The notes beneath the pieces were generated by a model, which was given only the letters and a program-made list of their open reading frames with translations, was not told the origin of the DNA and ran no database searches. A stretch of DNA of 64,000 nt from Stenotrophomonas lactitubi (GTDB lineage: Bacteria > Pseudomonadota > Gammaproteobacteria > Xanthomonadales > Xanthomonadaceae): assembly GCF_002803515.1 (NCBI RefSeq), contig NZ_PHQX01000001.1:1612001-1676000 (forward strand), read 5' to 3'. Shown here piece by piece: positions 32,748 through 41,717 of this stretch (position 1 is the stretch's first letter; every line of letters starts with the position of its first letter). The position numbers and the translations under genes are program-made.

Positions 32748-35700
32748 ATGGCTCGTTTCTTCATCGATCGCCCGGTGTTTGCCTGGGTGCTGGCGATCTT
32801 CGTCATTCTGGCCGGCGTGCTGGCCATTCCGCGGCTGGCGGTTGAGCGCTATCCGGCGGTCGCACCTCCCAGTGTCAGCATCTATGCCAGCTATCCCGGC
32901 GCCAGCCCGCAGACGTTGAATGACGCGGTGGTCGGCCTGATCGAGCGTGAGCTGTCCAGCGTCAAACACCTGCTGTACTTCGAATCGTCGGTGGACACCT
33001 CCGGCGAAGCGTCGATCACCGCGACCTTCAAGCCCGGTACCGATCCCGAGCTGGCACAGGTGGACGTGCAGAACCGGATCAAGGCGATCGAGCCGCGCCT
33101 GCCACGCAGCGTGCGCCAGAACGGCCTGTTCGTGGAGGCTGCCGACTCGGGGTTCCTGATGCTGGTGGGCCTGCGCTCACCCGATGGCAGTGTCAGCGAA
33201 GCGGCGCTGGGCGATTTCATGGCGCGCAACATCATCGAAGAGCTGCGGCGCATCGACGGCGTCGGCCGCGTGCAGTTGTTCGGTGCCGAACAGGCGATGC
33301 GGATCTGGCTGGACCCGACCCGGCTGACCGGCTACGGCCTGACCATGGGCGATGTGGCCAGCGCGATCGAGCAGCAGAACCTGGAGATCGCGCCGGGTCG
33401 CATCGGCGATTCGCCCGGTGTTCCCGGCCAGCGCATCACCGTGCCCTTGAGTGCCGAAGGCCAGCTGTCCACGCCCGAGCAGTTCGCAGCGATCGTGCTG
33501 CGCGCCGGTGCCGATGGTTCGCGGGTGCTGCTGGGTGACGTCGCCCGGGTCGAGCTGGGTGCGCAGAGCTATGCCTGGGGCACGCGCGAAGACGGCTATC
33601 CGGCGACGGCCGCCGGCGTGCAGCTGCGCCCCGGTGCGAATGCGGTGCGCACCGCCACGGCTGTGCGCGAACGCATGGCCGACCTTCAGCCGCTGCTGCC
33701 GCACGGTGTTGAGTCCAGCATTCCGTTCGACACCGCGCCCTTCGTCAAGGTATCGATCCAGAAGGTGCTGCAGACCCTGGTCGAGGCGATGCTGCTGGTG
33801 TTTGCGGTGATGTACCTGTTCCTGCAGAACTGGCGCTATACGCTGATCCCCGCCCTGGTCGCGCCGATCGCGCTGTTGGGCACCTTTGCGGTGATGCTGG
33901 CACTGGGTTTCTCGATCAACGTATTGACCATGTTCGGCATGGTGCTGGCGATCGGCATCATTGTTGACGACGCTATCGTGGTGGTCGAGGGCGTGGAGCG
34001 GATCATGGCCGAAGAGGGCCTGCCGCCGCGCGAGGCCACGATCAAGGCGATGCGTGAGCTGACCGGTGCGGTGATCGGCATCACCCTGGTGCTGACCGCG
34101 GTATTCATCCCGATGGCGCTGGCCAGTGGCTCGGTCGGTGCGATCTACCGCCAGTTCAGTGTGGCGATGTCGGTGTCCATCCTGTTCTCGGCACTGCTGG
34201 CGCTGAGCCTGACCCCGGCGTTGTGCGCGACGCTGCTGCGCCAAGGCACGCGTGGTCACCATGGCCGCGGCGGTGTGTTCGGTGCGTTCAACCGTGGCTT
34301 CGAGCGGATGACCGGGCGTTACCGGCAGGGCGTGGCGGCGGTCCTTCGGCGCAGTGGCCGGGTGATGGGCCTGTTCGCTGCCTTGCTGGTGGCACTGCTG
34401 ATCGGCCTGCATTGGTTGCCGGGTGCGTTCCTGCCTGAAGAGGACCAGGGCTATTTCATGACCTCCATCCAGCTGCCGGCCGAAGCAACCGCCGAACGCA
34501 CGCTGGCGGTGGTCGAAGCCTACGAGCAGCACGTCGCCTCGCGGCCGGCGATCGCGTCCAACCAGGCCATCCTCGGCTACAGCTTCTCCGGTTCCGGCCC
34601 GAGCGCAGCACTGACCTACACCATGTTGAAGGACTGGGGTGAGCGCGGCGGCAGCACCGCAGCAGACGAAGTAAAGGCGGCGCAGCAGGCCATGGCGACT
34701 GTGCCGGAAGGTGAGGTGATGAGCGTGATGCCGCCGGCCATTGACAGCCTTGGCCGATCCTCCGGGTTCTCGTTGGCGCTGCAGGCACGTACCGGGCAGG
34801 GCCAGGCCGAGCTGCGGGCCGCCCTGCAGCAGTTGCTGAAACTGGCAGAGGCCAGCCCGCTGCTGGCCGAAGTGCATGCCGATGGCCTGCCGGCGGGCAG
34901 CAACGTGCGCCTGGACATCGATCGGGCCAAGGCCGAGGCGATGGGTGTGGCGTTCACCGACATCAGTGCAACGCTGTCGGCGGCGATGGGCTCGCAGTAC
35001 GTCAACGACTTTCCCAATCGCGGGCGCATGCAGCAGGTGATCGTGCAGGCCGATGCGCCGCACCGGATGCAGCTGGAGGACGTGTTGAAGCTGTATGTCC
35101 GCAACAGCGAGGGCGGCATGGTGGCGTTGTCCGAACTGGTCACCGCGCACTGGACCGAGGCGCCGCTGCAGCTGCAGCGTTACCTGGGGTTCCCGGCATT
35201 GAACCTGTCCGGCGCACCCGCCAGCGGGGTCTCCACCGGTCAGGCGATGATCGAGATGGAGCGCCTTGCACGGCAGCTGCCGGCGGGCTTTGCCCTGCAG
35301 TGGACCAGCCAGTCGCTGCAGGAGCGTGAGTCCGGCGCACAGGCGCCGTGGTTGCTGCTGCTGTCGATGCTGGTGGTGTTCCTGGTGCTGGCGGCGCTGT
35401 ACGAGAGCTGGTCGATTCCGCTGGCGGTGATGCTGGTGGTGCCGTTGGGCCTGCTCGGCGCCGTTGCTGCAGTGCTGCTGCGCGGGATGCCCAATGATGT
35501 GTTCTTCAAGGTCGGCATGATCACGGTGATCGGGCTTTCGGCGAAGAACGCGATCCTGATCGTCGAGTTCGCCCGCCAGCTGCAACAGCAGGGACGCGGC
35601 CTGGTCGAGGCGACCATCGAAGCGGCACGCCTGCGGCTGCGGCCGATCGTCATGACCTCGCTGGCGTTCGCGCTGGGTGTGGTGCCGCTGATGCTGGCGC

Positions 35701-35912
35701 AGGGTGCTTCAAAGGAAACGCAACAGGCCATCGGTACCGGCGTGTTCGGCGGCATGGTCAGCGCGACCGTGCTGGCCGTGTTCTTCGTGCCGGTGTTCTA
35801 TGTGGTGGTGCAGGGCGCGCAGCATTGGCTTGCGCAGCGCCTGCGCCGACGCCGGCCGACGCCGGGAGGAAGCGTGGATGGAAAGCAGGTGGATGGAAAG
35901 CAGGAGCCCTGA
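32748..35912 (+). CDS. smeZ: RND multidrug efflux transporter SmeZ
   Basis: A 1054-residue HAE1-family inner-membrane pump. The N-terminal MARFFIDRPVFAWVLA is typical, and the proton relay residues Asp407/Asp408 (GIIVDDAIVVVEG) and Lys933 (LSAKNAILIVEF) are intact. Large periplasmic porter loops lie between TM1-TM2 and TM7-TM8. SmeYZ of S. maltophilia contributes to aminoglycoside and other resistance. The identification rests on the adjacent divergent two-component genes; other AcrB-type pumps are the alternative. An AGGAA ribosome site precedes the ATG. The small gene at 35878 overlaps its 3' end by 35 bp. Confidence 0.88.
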   Translation: MARFFIDRPVFAWVLAIFVILAGVLAIPRLAVERYPAVAPPSVSIYASYPGASPQTLNDAVVGLIERELSSVKHLLYFESSVDTSGEASITATFKPGTDPELAQVDVQNRIKAIEPRLPRSVRQNGLFVEAADSGFLMLVGLRSPDGSVSEAALGDFMARNIIEELRRIDGVGRVQLFGAEQAMRIWLDPTRLTGYGLTMGDVASAIEQQNLEIAPGRIGDSPGVPGQRITVPLSAEGQLSTPEQFAAIVLRAGADGSRVLLGDVARVELGAQSYAWGTREDGYPATAAGVQLRPGANAVRTATAVRERMADLQPLLPHGVESSIPFDTAPFVKVSIQKVLQTLVEAMLLVFAVMYLFLQNWRYTLIPALVAPIALLGTFAVMLALGFSINVLTMFGMVLAIGIIVDDAIVVVEGVERIMAEEGLPPREATIKAMRELTGAVIGITLVLTAVFIPMALASGSVGAIYRQFSVAMSVSILFSALLALSLTPALCATLLRQGTRGHHGRGGVFGAFNRGFERMTGRYRQGVAAVLRRSGRVMGLFAALLVALLIGLHWLPGAFLPEEDQGYFMTSIQLPAEATAERTLAVVEAYEQHVASRPAIASNQAILGYSFSGSGPSAALTYTMLKDWGERGGSTAADEVKAAQQAMATVPEGEVMSVMPPAIDSLGRSSGFSLALQARTGQGQAELRAALQQLLKLAEASPLLAEVHADGLPAGSNVRLDIDRAKAEAMGVAFTDISATLSAAMGSQYVNDFPNRGRMQQVIVQADAPHRMQLEDVLKLYVRNSEGGMVALSELVTAHWTEAPLQLQRYLGFPALNLSGAPASGVSTGQAMIEMERLARQLPAGFALQWTSQSLQERESGAQAPWLLLLSMLVVFLVLAALYESWSIPLAVMLVVPLGLLGAVAAVLLRGMPNDVFFKVGMITVIGLSAKNAILIVEFARQLQQQGRGLVEATIEAARLRLRPIVMTSLAFALGVVPLMLAQGASKETQQAIGTGVFGGMVSATVLAVFFVPVFYVVVQGAQHWLAQRLRRRRPTPGGSVDGKQVDGKQEP

Positions 35913-36285
35913 GGGCCTGTACGAGGCGCAGCTGCGCGTGCTGGAGCAGCAGCTGCGGGATGCGCTGCTGGACGGCGACCATGGCGCAGCCACTGCGCTG
36001 CTGTCACCGGTGTTGTTCATGATGGACGGACAGGGCGGTCGGATGCTCGAACTGCCCTGGCTGAGGGACTGGCGGCAAGGACGCCTGCAGATTCTTGCGC
36101 TGCAGGTGCATGCAGTTGAAACATTGCTGTGTGGACGCCTGGCATTGTTATCCGGCGATGTTCAGCTGCATGTGCACTGGCTGGGACGCGAACACGTGCA
36201 GCGCTTTCGCCTGTTGCGCGTCTGGACAAGCGCTTCCAGTGCCAGCGGCGCGCAGCTGCTGTCGATGGCGGTGCTGGCAGGCTGA
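35878..36285 (+). CDS. Small NTF2-like (DUF4440-type) protein
   Basis: A 135-residue protein without a signal peptide. The pattern LYEAQLRVLEQQLRDALLDGD followed by alternating strands (LQILALQVHAVETLLCGRL, DVQLHVHWLGREHVQRFRLLRVW) resembles SnoaL/NTF2-like proteins of the DUF4440 type. The ATG at 35878 has GGAGG 8 bp upstream inside smeZ; a second ATG at 35893 repeats the same coding sequence (MESRW/MESRS), apparently a short 15-bp duplication. It overlaps smeZ by 35 bp and is probably co-transcribed with the pump. Its function is unknown. Confidence 0.65.
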   Translation: MESRWMESRSPEGLYEAQLRVLEQQLRDALLDGDHGAATALLSPVLFMMDGQGGRMLELPWLRDWRQGRLQILALQVHAVETLLCGRLALLSGDVQLHVHWLGREHVQRFRLLRVWTSASSASGAQLLSMAVLAG

Positions 36286-36368
36286 ACACGGTCATGCAGC
36301 TTTCAGGCCCCGTTTGCGCGCAGATGGTAGGGTCCAAGGTCTCTGTAGTTTCGACAAGGAGTCGAGCC

Positions 36369-37067
36369 ATGCGTGTAGTTTCCAGTCTGTTGGCTGCCTC
36401 CCTCGGCCTTGCGCTGAGCGCCTGTCAGCCGGCGCAGACGCCGGCCGCCAGTGGCGCAGGCGATGCGGTCGCAACGCCGGCACCGGCACCTGTGGCTGCC
36501 GCTGTTGATGGCGGCGGCAACGAAACCCTCTATCGCTGCGGCGACCTCGATGTGCGCGCGACCTTCAACGGTGAGGACGCAGCGACGGTTGTGATCGGCG
36601 GGCGCAGTTTCGCGATGTCCTCCGAACGCGCGGCCTCCGGTGCGAAGTATGCCGACGGCAAGGGCAACAGCTTCTGGACCCGCGGCAGCGATGAAGCGCT
36701 GCTCAGCCTGAAGGGCGAAGCGGATCGTGAGTGTGCAGCGGTGGAAGCGACCGAGGGCGATGGCAGTGCCGGCAACGCGGCGTTCCGTGCCACTGGCAAC
36801 GAGCCGGGTTGGCTGGCCGTCGTCGATGGTGATGCACCGGGCCTGCAGGTGGACGTCGACTACGGCGAGCGCCGCTTCGCGGTCGCCAAGCCGACCGAGG
36901 GCGCAGACGGTTGGGTTGGCAAGGCGGCCGACGGCACCGACATCAAGCTGAGCTTCCAGCGCACCACCTGCCAGGACGACATGAGCGGTGAAGCGTTCGA
37001 AGCCAAGGCCATGCTGACCGTGGGCACGCGCCAGTACCACGGCTGCGGCAACTTCGGCGGCAAGTAA
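36369..37067 (+). CDS. Lipoprotein with MliC (lysozyme inhibitor) and COG3650-like domains
   Basis: A 232-residue lipoprotein. The signal peptide ends at a lipobox (LALSAC, Cys20) and is followed by an Ala/Pro-rich linker. Residues about 55-115 form an MliC-type domain: LYRCGDLDVRATFNGEDAAT, GRSFAMSSERAASGAKYADG and FWTRGSDEALL, the fold that inhibits c-type lysozyme. The C-terminal half (FRATGNEPGWLAVVDGD, DIKLSFQRTTCQDDMSGE, CGNFGG) resembles COG3650 envelope proteins. The fusion could protect the cell wall against host lysozyme. AAGGAG precedes the ATG at 36369. Confidence 0.82.
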   Translation: MRVVSSLLAASLGLALSACQPAQTPAASGAGDAVATPAPAPVAAAVDGGGNETLYRCGDLDVRATFNGEDAATVVIGGRSFAMSSERAASGAKYADGKGNSFWTRGSDEALLSLKGEADRECAAVEATEGDGSAGNAAFRATGNEPGWLAVVDGDAPGLQVDVDYGERRFAVAKPTEGADGWVGKAADGTDIKLSFQRTTCQDDMSGEAFEAKAMLTVGTRQYHGCGNFGGK

Positions 37068-37068
37068 G

Positions 37069-37135
37069 AAAAAGGGGACGGAGGGGATTAAGTCGTTTGT
37101 GCCATGAACGACTTAATCCCCTCCGTCCCCTTTTT
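37069..37135. terminator. Long bidirectional terminator-like hairpin, copy 1
   Basis: A perfect 29-bp stem with a 9-base loop; arms begin AAAAAGGGGACGGAGGGGAT and end in five T residues, so it works in both directions. It starts 2 bp after the lipoprotein stop and ends 5 bp before the convergent gene's stop. The same arms occur at 58394-58470. Confidence 0.9.
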
Positions 37136-37139
37136 TGCT

Positions 37140-37688
37140 TCAGCCCTCGCAGGGCTTGATGTCCAGCTCAAACGCAAGGTCGTAGCGACCATTGATGCCG
37201 ATCAGTGCTTTGCGGATCGCGCAGTCGTTCTGGTGGCGGGCCACCAGGTCGGCGAAGATCTTCTCGCGACCCTCGCAGTACGTCGCGCTGGCCTCTTCGA
37301 GTTCCCGACGGCGCTCGTCGTCGTAGGGCTCTTCGCCGGCGAAATGCTGGCAGGTGTTTTCGCGCGCGAGAAACGCCTGCACGTCGTCGGGCATCTGACA
37401 GTAGATGCGTATGTCTTCGATGTCGTACACGTCGTTGGAGACCGCACAGCCAGCGGCAGCACGGGCCTGTTCCAGTTCCTCGTAACTCGAGGGCAGGCTG
37501 GTAGCGGAGGGCTCCTCGGCGGGTTCCTGCAGGGCCGCGGGCGACGCCGCTGCCGGTGCGATGGGAGCCACCGGATCGATCGCTACGGCCTCTGGCGTGG
37601 CACCACCTGCACCGTTGTCCGCTGCCTGCGGCGAGCACGCCGCAAGCAGGGACAGGCAGGCGATCAGCGCAGCGCGGTTAATCGGCAC
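37140..37688 (-). CDS. Cys-rich periplasmic lipoprotein of unknown function
   Basis: A protein of about 182 residues with a lipoprotein signal ([12 protein letters not shown]), an Ala/Pro-rich linker and a C-terminal domain with six cysteines ([49 protein letters not shown]). The spacing suggests a disulphide-stabilised helical fold. I do not recognise a family with confidence; small lysozyme-inhibitor-like lipoproteins are one possibility given the neighbour. The start may be GTG 37688 or TTG 37697; both overlap the end of the yeiP gene by about 11-20 bp, so translation is probably coupled. Confidence 0.7.
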   Translation of the reverse strand: MPINRAALIACLSLLAACSPQAADNGAGGATPEAVAIDPVAPIAPAAASPAALQEPAEEPSATSLPSSYEELEQARAAAGCAVSNDVYDIEDIRIYCQMPDDVQAFLARENTCQHFAGEEPYDDERRRELEEASATYCEGREKIFADLVARHQNDCAIRKALIGINGRYDLAFELDIKPCEG

Positions 37689-38244
37689 GGCCAGCAAATT
37701 CGCCGGTGCTGGTATTCACCAGCACACGCTCACCGTTGACGATGTATTCCGGCACCATGATTTCGATGCCGGTGTTGAGCTTGGCCGGCTTCGGGCGCTT
37801 GGTGGCGGTGCCACCCTTCAGTTCCGGTGGGGTCTCGACCACTTCCAGCACCACCGAGGCCGGCAACTGGATCGCCACCGGCAGGTCGTCGATCACCTGC
37901 ACGTAGATGCCGGTCAGGCCGTCGGTGATGTAACCAGCGTCATCGCCGATCACGTCCGCGTCCAGGGTGTAGGGGGTGTAGTCCTCGTCGTCCAGGAACA
38001 CGAACGCATCGCCGTCCTTGTACGAGTAGGTGGACTGGCGGCGCAGCAGTTCGACTTCGACCAGGTTGTCGTCGGCATCGAAGCTGGCATCGAGCTTGTT
38101 GCCGCCCGGCACGCTGTACATGATGAAGCGGAAGCGGACGTTGCCGCCGCGACCCTGCGGCGAGCTGCGCTCGATGTCGCGGATCTGGTAGACGCCGTTG
38201 TTGAACTCGACGACGTTGCCCTTCTTGATGTCGTTGGCTTTCAT
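37678..38244 (-). CDS. yeiP: Elongation factor P-like protein YeiP (EfpL)
   Basis: A 188-residue, three-domain EF-P paralogue. It starts [16 protein letters not shown], has Arg32 at the tip loop (SSPQGRGGN) instead of a modifiable Lys, contains VDGNEYVF-like [19 protein letters not shown], and ends GEFAGRAD, the last being characteristic of the YeiP subfamily. Such proteins rescue ribosomes stalled on proline-rich or other difficult motifs. The ATG at 38244 is chosen; the frame runs upstream without a better start. The next gene on the strand overlaps its stop. Confidence 0.92.
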   Translation of the reverse strand: MKANDIKKGNVVEFNNGVYQIRDIERSSPQGRGGNVRFRFIMYSVPGGNKLDASFDADDNLVEVELLRRQSTYSYKDGDAFVFLDDEDYTPYTLDADVIGDDAGYITDGLTGIYVQVIDDLPVAIQLPASVVLEVVETPPELKGGTATKRPKPAKLNTGIEIMVPEYIVNGERVLVNTSTGEFAGRAD

Positions 38245-38293
38245 GATGATGTTGGTCGTTGGGGGAGGGCGCCGTCCCGGCGCCCGGGGGGAA

Positions 38294-39064
38294 TCACTTC
38301 GGAGCGAGCCGGGTGGCGCCGTCCAGGCGGATGGTCTCGCCGTTGATATAGGTGTTGCCGAGGATGTGGCCGACCAGGCTGGCGAAGTCTTCCGGCTTGC
38401 CCAGGCGCGACGGGAACGGGATCGACGCGGCCAGCGATTCCTGCACGGCTTCGGGCATGCCATCGACCATCGGCGTCCAGAACACGCCCGGCGCGATGGT
38501 GTTGACGCGGATGCCGACGCGCGACAGCTCGCGGGCCATCGGCAGGGTCATCGCCACCACGCCGCCCTTGGAGGCGGAGTAGGCGGCCTGGCCGATCTGC
38601 CCTTCGTAGGCGGCAACGCTGGCGGTGTTGATGATGACGCCGCGCTCGCCGTCCACGCCGGCCTCGTTGTGCTGCATGCGGTTGGCCGCGGCCTTGGCGA
38701 CATTGAAGCTGCCGACCAGGTTGACCATCACCGTGCCCTGGAACCCGGCCAGCGGCATCGGGCCTTCCTTGCCCAGCACGCGGCCAGCGCCGAGGATGCC
38801 GGCGCAGTTCATGGCGACATTCAGGCCGCCGAGGAAATCGCTGGCCTGGTCGATGGCGGCCGACACGGACGCTTCATCACTGACGTTGACATTGAAATAG
38901 CGGGCGTTGTCCTGCCCCAGCCCGGCAACAGCCGCCGCGCCCTTGGCGTCGTTGAGGTCGAACAGGGCGACCTTGCCGCCCTGGGCAACCAGGTGCTGGG
39001 CCACGGCCAGGCCGAGGCCGGAGACGCCGCCAGTGATCACGGCACGTACGGAAGACAGCTGCAT
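38294..39064 (-). CDS. Short-chain dehydrogenase, 3-hydroxyacyl-CoA dehydrogenase type II-like
   Basis: A 256-residue classical SDR. The cofactor motif is [15 protein letters not shown], Asp in ALFDLND selects NAD(H), and the active site has [21 protein letters not shown] with Ser, Tyr and Lys. The segment [18 protein letters not shown] and [10 protein letters not shown] resemble human HSD17B10-type enzymes, which oxidise branched or short 3-hydroxyacyl-CoA, for example in isoleucine breakdown. It sits near HMG-CoA lyase and enoyl-CoA hydratase, which fits branched-chain amino-acid catabolism. The ATG at 39064 is chosen over 39085. Confidence 0.88.
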   Translation of the reverse strand: MQLSSVRAVITGGVSGLGLAVAQHLVAQGGKVALFDLNDAKGAAAVAGLGQDNARYFNVNVSDEASVSAAIDQASDFLGGLNVAMNCAGILGAGRVLGKEGPMPLAGFQGTVMVNLVGSFNVAKAAANRMQHNEAGVDGERGVIINTASVAAYEGQIGQAAYSASKGGVVAMTLPMARELSRVGIRVNTIAPGVFWTPMVDGMPEAVQESLAASIPFPSRLGKPEDFASLVGHILGNTYINGETIRLDGATRLAPK

Positions 39065-39143
39065 TGCACGGTCCTGCAGGTTCAAGAACCGCCGATTCTA
39101 ACGGAAGCGGCGGCAGCCGCCGTTGTGCACTGCGCCGCCGGCC

Positions 39144-41717
39144 TCAGCCCAGTTCGCGGGCGCGGCGCAGGCGGCGCTCGAAGTCCGCGGCGGGCAGGCC
39201 GTGGGCGAACAGGAAGCCCTGGCCGACGGTCACCCCCAGGTCGAGCAGGCATTGCCGTTGCGCCTCGGTTTCCACGCCTTCGGCGACCACGCCCAGGCCG
39301 AGACTGCGGGCAATCGCGCACACCGCCTCGCACACCGCCACATCCGAGCGGTTGCGGGGAATGCCTTCAACGAACAACTGGCTCAGTTTCAGCCCATGGA
39401 TGGGCAGCCGGCGCAGGTAGTTCAGCGCGCTGTAGCCTTCGCCGAAGTCGTCGATGGTCAGCATCACCCCCATCTCGCGCAGGCGGGCGAAAGTGCGCAG
39501 GGTGTCCGGCGCATCTTCGATCAGCACCCGCTCGGTGAACTCCAGCTCCAGCACGCTGCCGGGCAGGCCGAACTCGTCCAGCACCTGCCGCACCCAGCGG
39601 GCAAGATCCTCACCGACGAACTGCCGCCAGGACACGTTGACCGCCACCCGCACCAGGCCGAGCCCGTCGTCCTGCCATTGCCGGACCTGCCGGCAGGCTT
39701 CGCGCAACGCCCATTGACCGATGCGCACGATGTCGCCGGTGTGCTCGGCGTGGCGGATGAACAGGTCCGGCCGCATCTGCCCCAACTGGGTGTTGTGCCA
39801 GCGCATCAACGCCTCGCAGGCGATGGTGGCGCCGCTGCGCAGGTTGACCTGTGGCTGGTAGACCAGGTGGAACTCGTCGCCATCGAGCGCCTTGTGCAGC
39901 CGGCTCTCGATCTGCAGGCGGTCATGCTGGCGCTGTGCCAGTTCCGGGGAGAACACCTGCCAGCCGTTGCGGGTGCGTCGCTTGCACTCGTACATCGCCG
40001 TGTCGGCGTTCTGGATCAGCTGCTGCGGCCGGTTGCCATCGCGCGGTGCACGGGCGATGCCGATGCTGGCGGTGACCGGGAACTCGTCGCTGCCCAGCTG
40101 GAACGGCGCCGAAAAGGCCGCAGTGATGCGCTCGGCCAGTTGTTCGGCCTGGTCCGGCTGGTCGCGCAGGTCACAGATCACCAGGAACTCGTCGCCGCCA
40201 AAGCGTGCAAGCAGGCCTTCGGTGCCGATTGCGGTGGCGATGCGCCGGGTCGCTTCGATCAACAGTTCATCACCGGCGTTGTGGCCGAGCAGGTCGTTGA
40301 CCACCTTGAAACGGTCCAGGTCGATGTACAGCACGGCCACGCGGTCGTGGCTGGGGCTGTCCATGCGCACGCCCAGGTCGCTCAGCACCGCATCGCGGTT
40401 CATGATGCCGGTCAGCGGGTCGGTGCGGGCCTGCACGCGCAGGGTTTCCTCGGCCTGCTTGCGCTCGGTGATGTCCTGCACGGTGCCGGTGATGCGCGCA
40501 GCATCGACATCGCCGGCCGAGACCTCGCCGATCATCCGGATCCAGAACGAGTGGCCATCGCGGCGCTGGCCCTGCAGCTCCAGGCCGAAGCTGCTGCGGT
40601 GTTCGATGGTGTCGGCCAGCGCCTGCTGCAGGGCGGCGCGGTCGTCGCTGCGCAGGCAGTCCAGCAGGTCCGGCATGTCTTCCAGGTCGGCTGGCTGGCC
40701 GACGATGCGCCGCGCCTCATCGGTGAGGTACAGGCGCTGCAGGCCGCGATCCCACTCCCAGCCGCCGATGTGGGCCAGTGACTGCGCGCGCGCGAACAGG
40801 GTGTTGTTGCGCTTCAGTTCGGTGATGTCACTGAACATCGCATAGACATGGTCGGCCTGGTCGCAGCCATTGCCGAACACCGGCACGTTGGTGGTGGACA
40901 ACCACAGCATGCGTCCGCGCGGGCGGTGGTACAGGCCGATGATGGTGCTGCGGATCATCCGCCCGGCCTGGAAGCAGCGGCTGGTCGGCCACTGTGACTG
41001 GGTCAGCGGATGGCCGTGTTCGTCGACGATGATCCAGGCTTCGGGATCGAGCATCGAATTCAAGCCCACGCCACCACCGGTGAGGCCGAGGATGCGGTGC
41101 GCTGCGGGATTGGCGGACAGAACGCGCAGATCACGGTCGAACAGGATCACGCCCTTGTCGATCGATTCCATCAACAGGCGATAGCGCGACTCGGCGCGCC
41201 AGCGCCCGCTCAGGTCGCGGGCGACGGCGACGATGCAGGGTTGGCCGCGGTCCTGGAAGCCGGCCGAGTGCACCTCCACCGGAAAGCGGCTGCCATCACC
41301 GCGCATGTTGGTCACTTCGATGACGTAGGTGTCGCCGCGGTTCAGCGCTTCCCACACCGGTTGCAGATGGTCGCTGGGCAGGTCGGGATTGAGCAGTTCA
41401 ATCGGCTGGCCGACGATGTCCTCGCGCGGGCGGTCGTAGGCGACGATGCCGGCGCGGTTGACGTCCAGCACCACGCCTTCGGCGCTGAGGATGCTGACCG
41501 GGTCGGGCACGGCGTCGAACAACGCGGCATAGCGTGCCTGGGTATCCAGTTCGCGTTGCTGTGCACCGGCCAGCGCCTGCCGTGCCTGGCGCAGCAGCCT
41601 GGCCTGGGCCGGCGGCGGCGAAGCAGCCAGCGCGGCGTCCAGAGCGGCCAGCGCGTCGTCGGTTGCGGCGGAAGCATCGCCGATGGCCGGACGGTCGCGC
41701 GGGCCGCTGTCGTTCAT
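39144..41717 (-). CDS. PAS-GGDEF-EAL cyclic-di-GMP signalling protein
   Basis: An 857-residue cytoplasmic protein with no transmembrane helix. Three PAS-like domains (about residues 60-185, 185-310 and 320-440) precede a GGDEF domain with an intact RFGGDEF motif and an EAL domain with EALMRW, DDFGEGYSALNYL and AEGVET. Both synthesis and hydrolysis of c-di-GMP are possible; in such hybrids one activity usually dominates. The ATG at 41717 overlaps the stop of the HMG-CoA lyase gene by 4 bp (ATGA), implying co-translation with a catabolic operon, which is unusual. The larger upstream frame to 42104 is a shadow of that gene. Confidence 0.92.
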   Translation of the reverse strand: MNDSGPRDRPAIGDASAATDDALAALDAALAASPPPAQARLLRQARQALAGAQQRELDTQARYAALFDAVPDPVSILSAEGVVLDVNRAGIVAYDRPREDIVGQPIELLNPDLPSDHLQPVWEALNRGDTYVIEVTNMRGDGSRFPVEVHSAGFQDRGQPCIVAVARDLSGRWRAESRYRLLMESIDKGVILFDRDLRVLSANPAAHRILGLTGGGVGLNSMLDPEAWIIVDEHGHPLTQSQWPTSRCFQAGRMIRSTIIGLYHRPRGRMLWLSTTNVPVFGNGCDQADHVYAMFSDITELKRNNTLFARAQSLAHIGGWEWDRGLQRLYLTDEARRIVGQPADLEDMPDLLDCLRSDDRAALQQALADTIEHRSSFGLELQGQRRDGHSFWIRMIGEVSAGDVDAARITGTVQDITERKQAEETLRVQARTDPLTGIMNRDAVLSDLGVRMDSPSHDRVAVLYIDLDRFKVVNDLLGHNAGDELLIEATRRIATAIGTEGLLARFGGDEFLVICDLRDQPDQAEQLAERITAAFSAPFQLGSDEFPVTASIGIARAPRDGNRPQQLIQNADTAMYECKRRTRNGWQVFSPELAQRQHDRLQIESRLHKALDGDEFHLVYQPQVNLRSGATIACEALMRWHNTQLGQMRPDLFIRHAEHTGDIVRIGQWALREACRQVRQWQDDGLGLVRVAVNVSWRQFVGEDLARWVRQVLDEFGLPGSVLELEFTERVLIEDAPDTLRTFARLREMGVMLTIDDFGEGYSALNYLRRLPIHGLKLSQLFVEGIPRNRSDVAVCEAVCAIARSLGLGVVAEGVETEAQRQCLLDLGVTVGQGFLFAHGLPAADFERRLRRARELG

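Noticed and set aside
33177..35585. An 802-codon open frame antisense to smeZ
   Set aside because: Shadow of the RND pump gene; no domain or start signal.
37104..37739. A 211-codon frame starting in the loop of the long hairpin
   Set aside because: It is antisense to the Cys-rich lipoprotein and yeiP 3' end and begins in the terminator.
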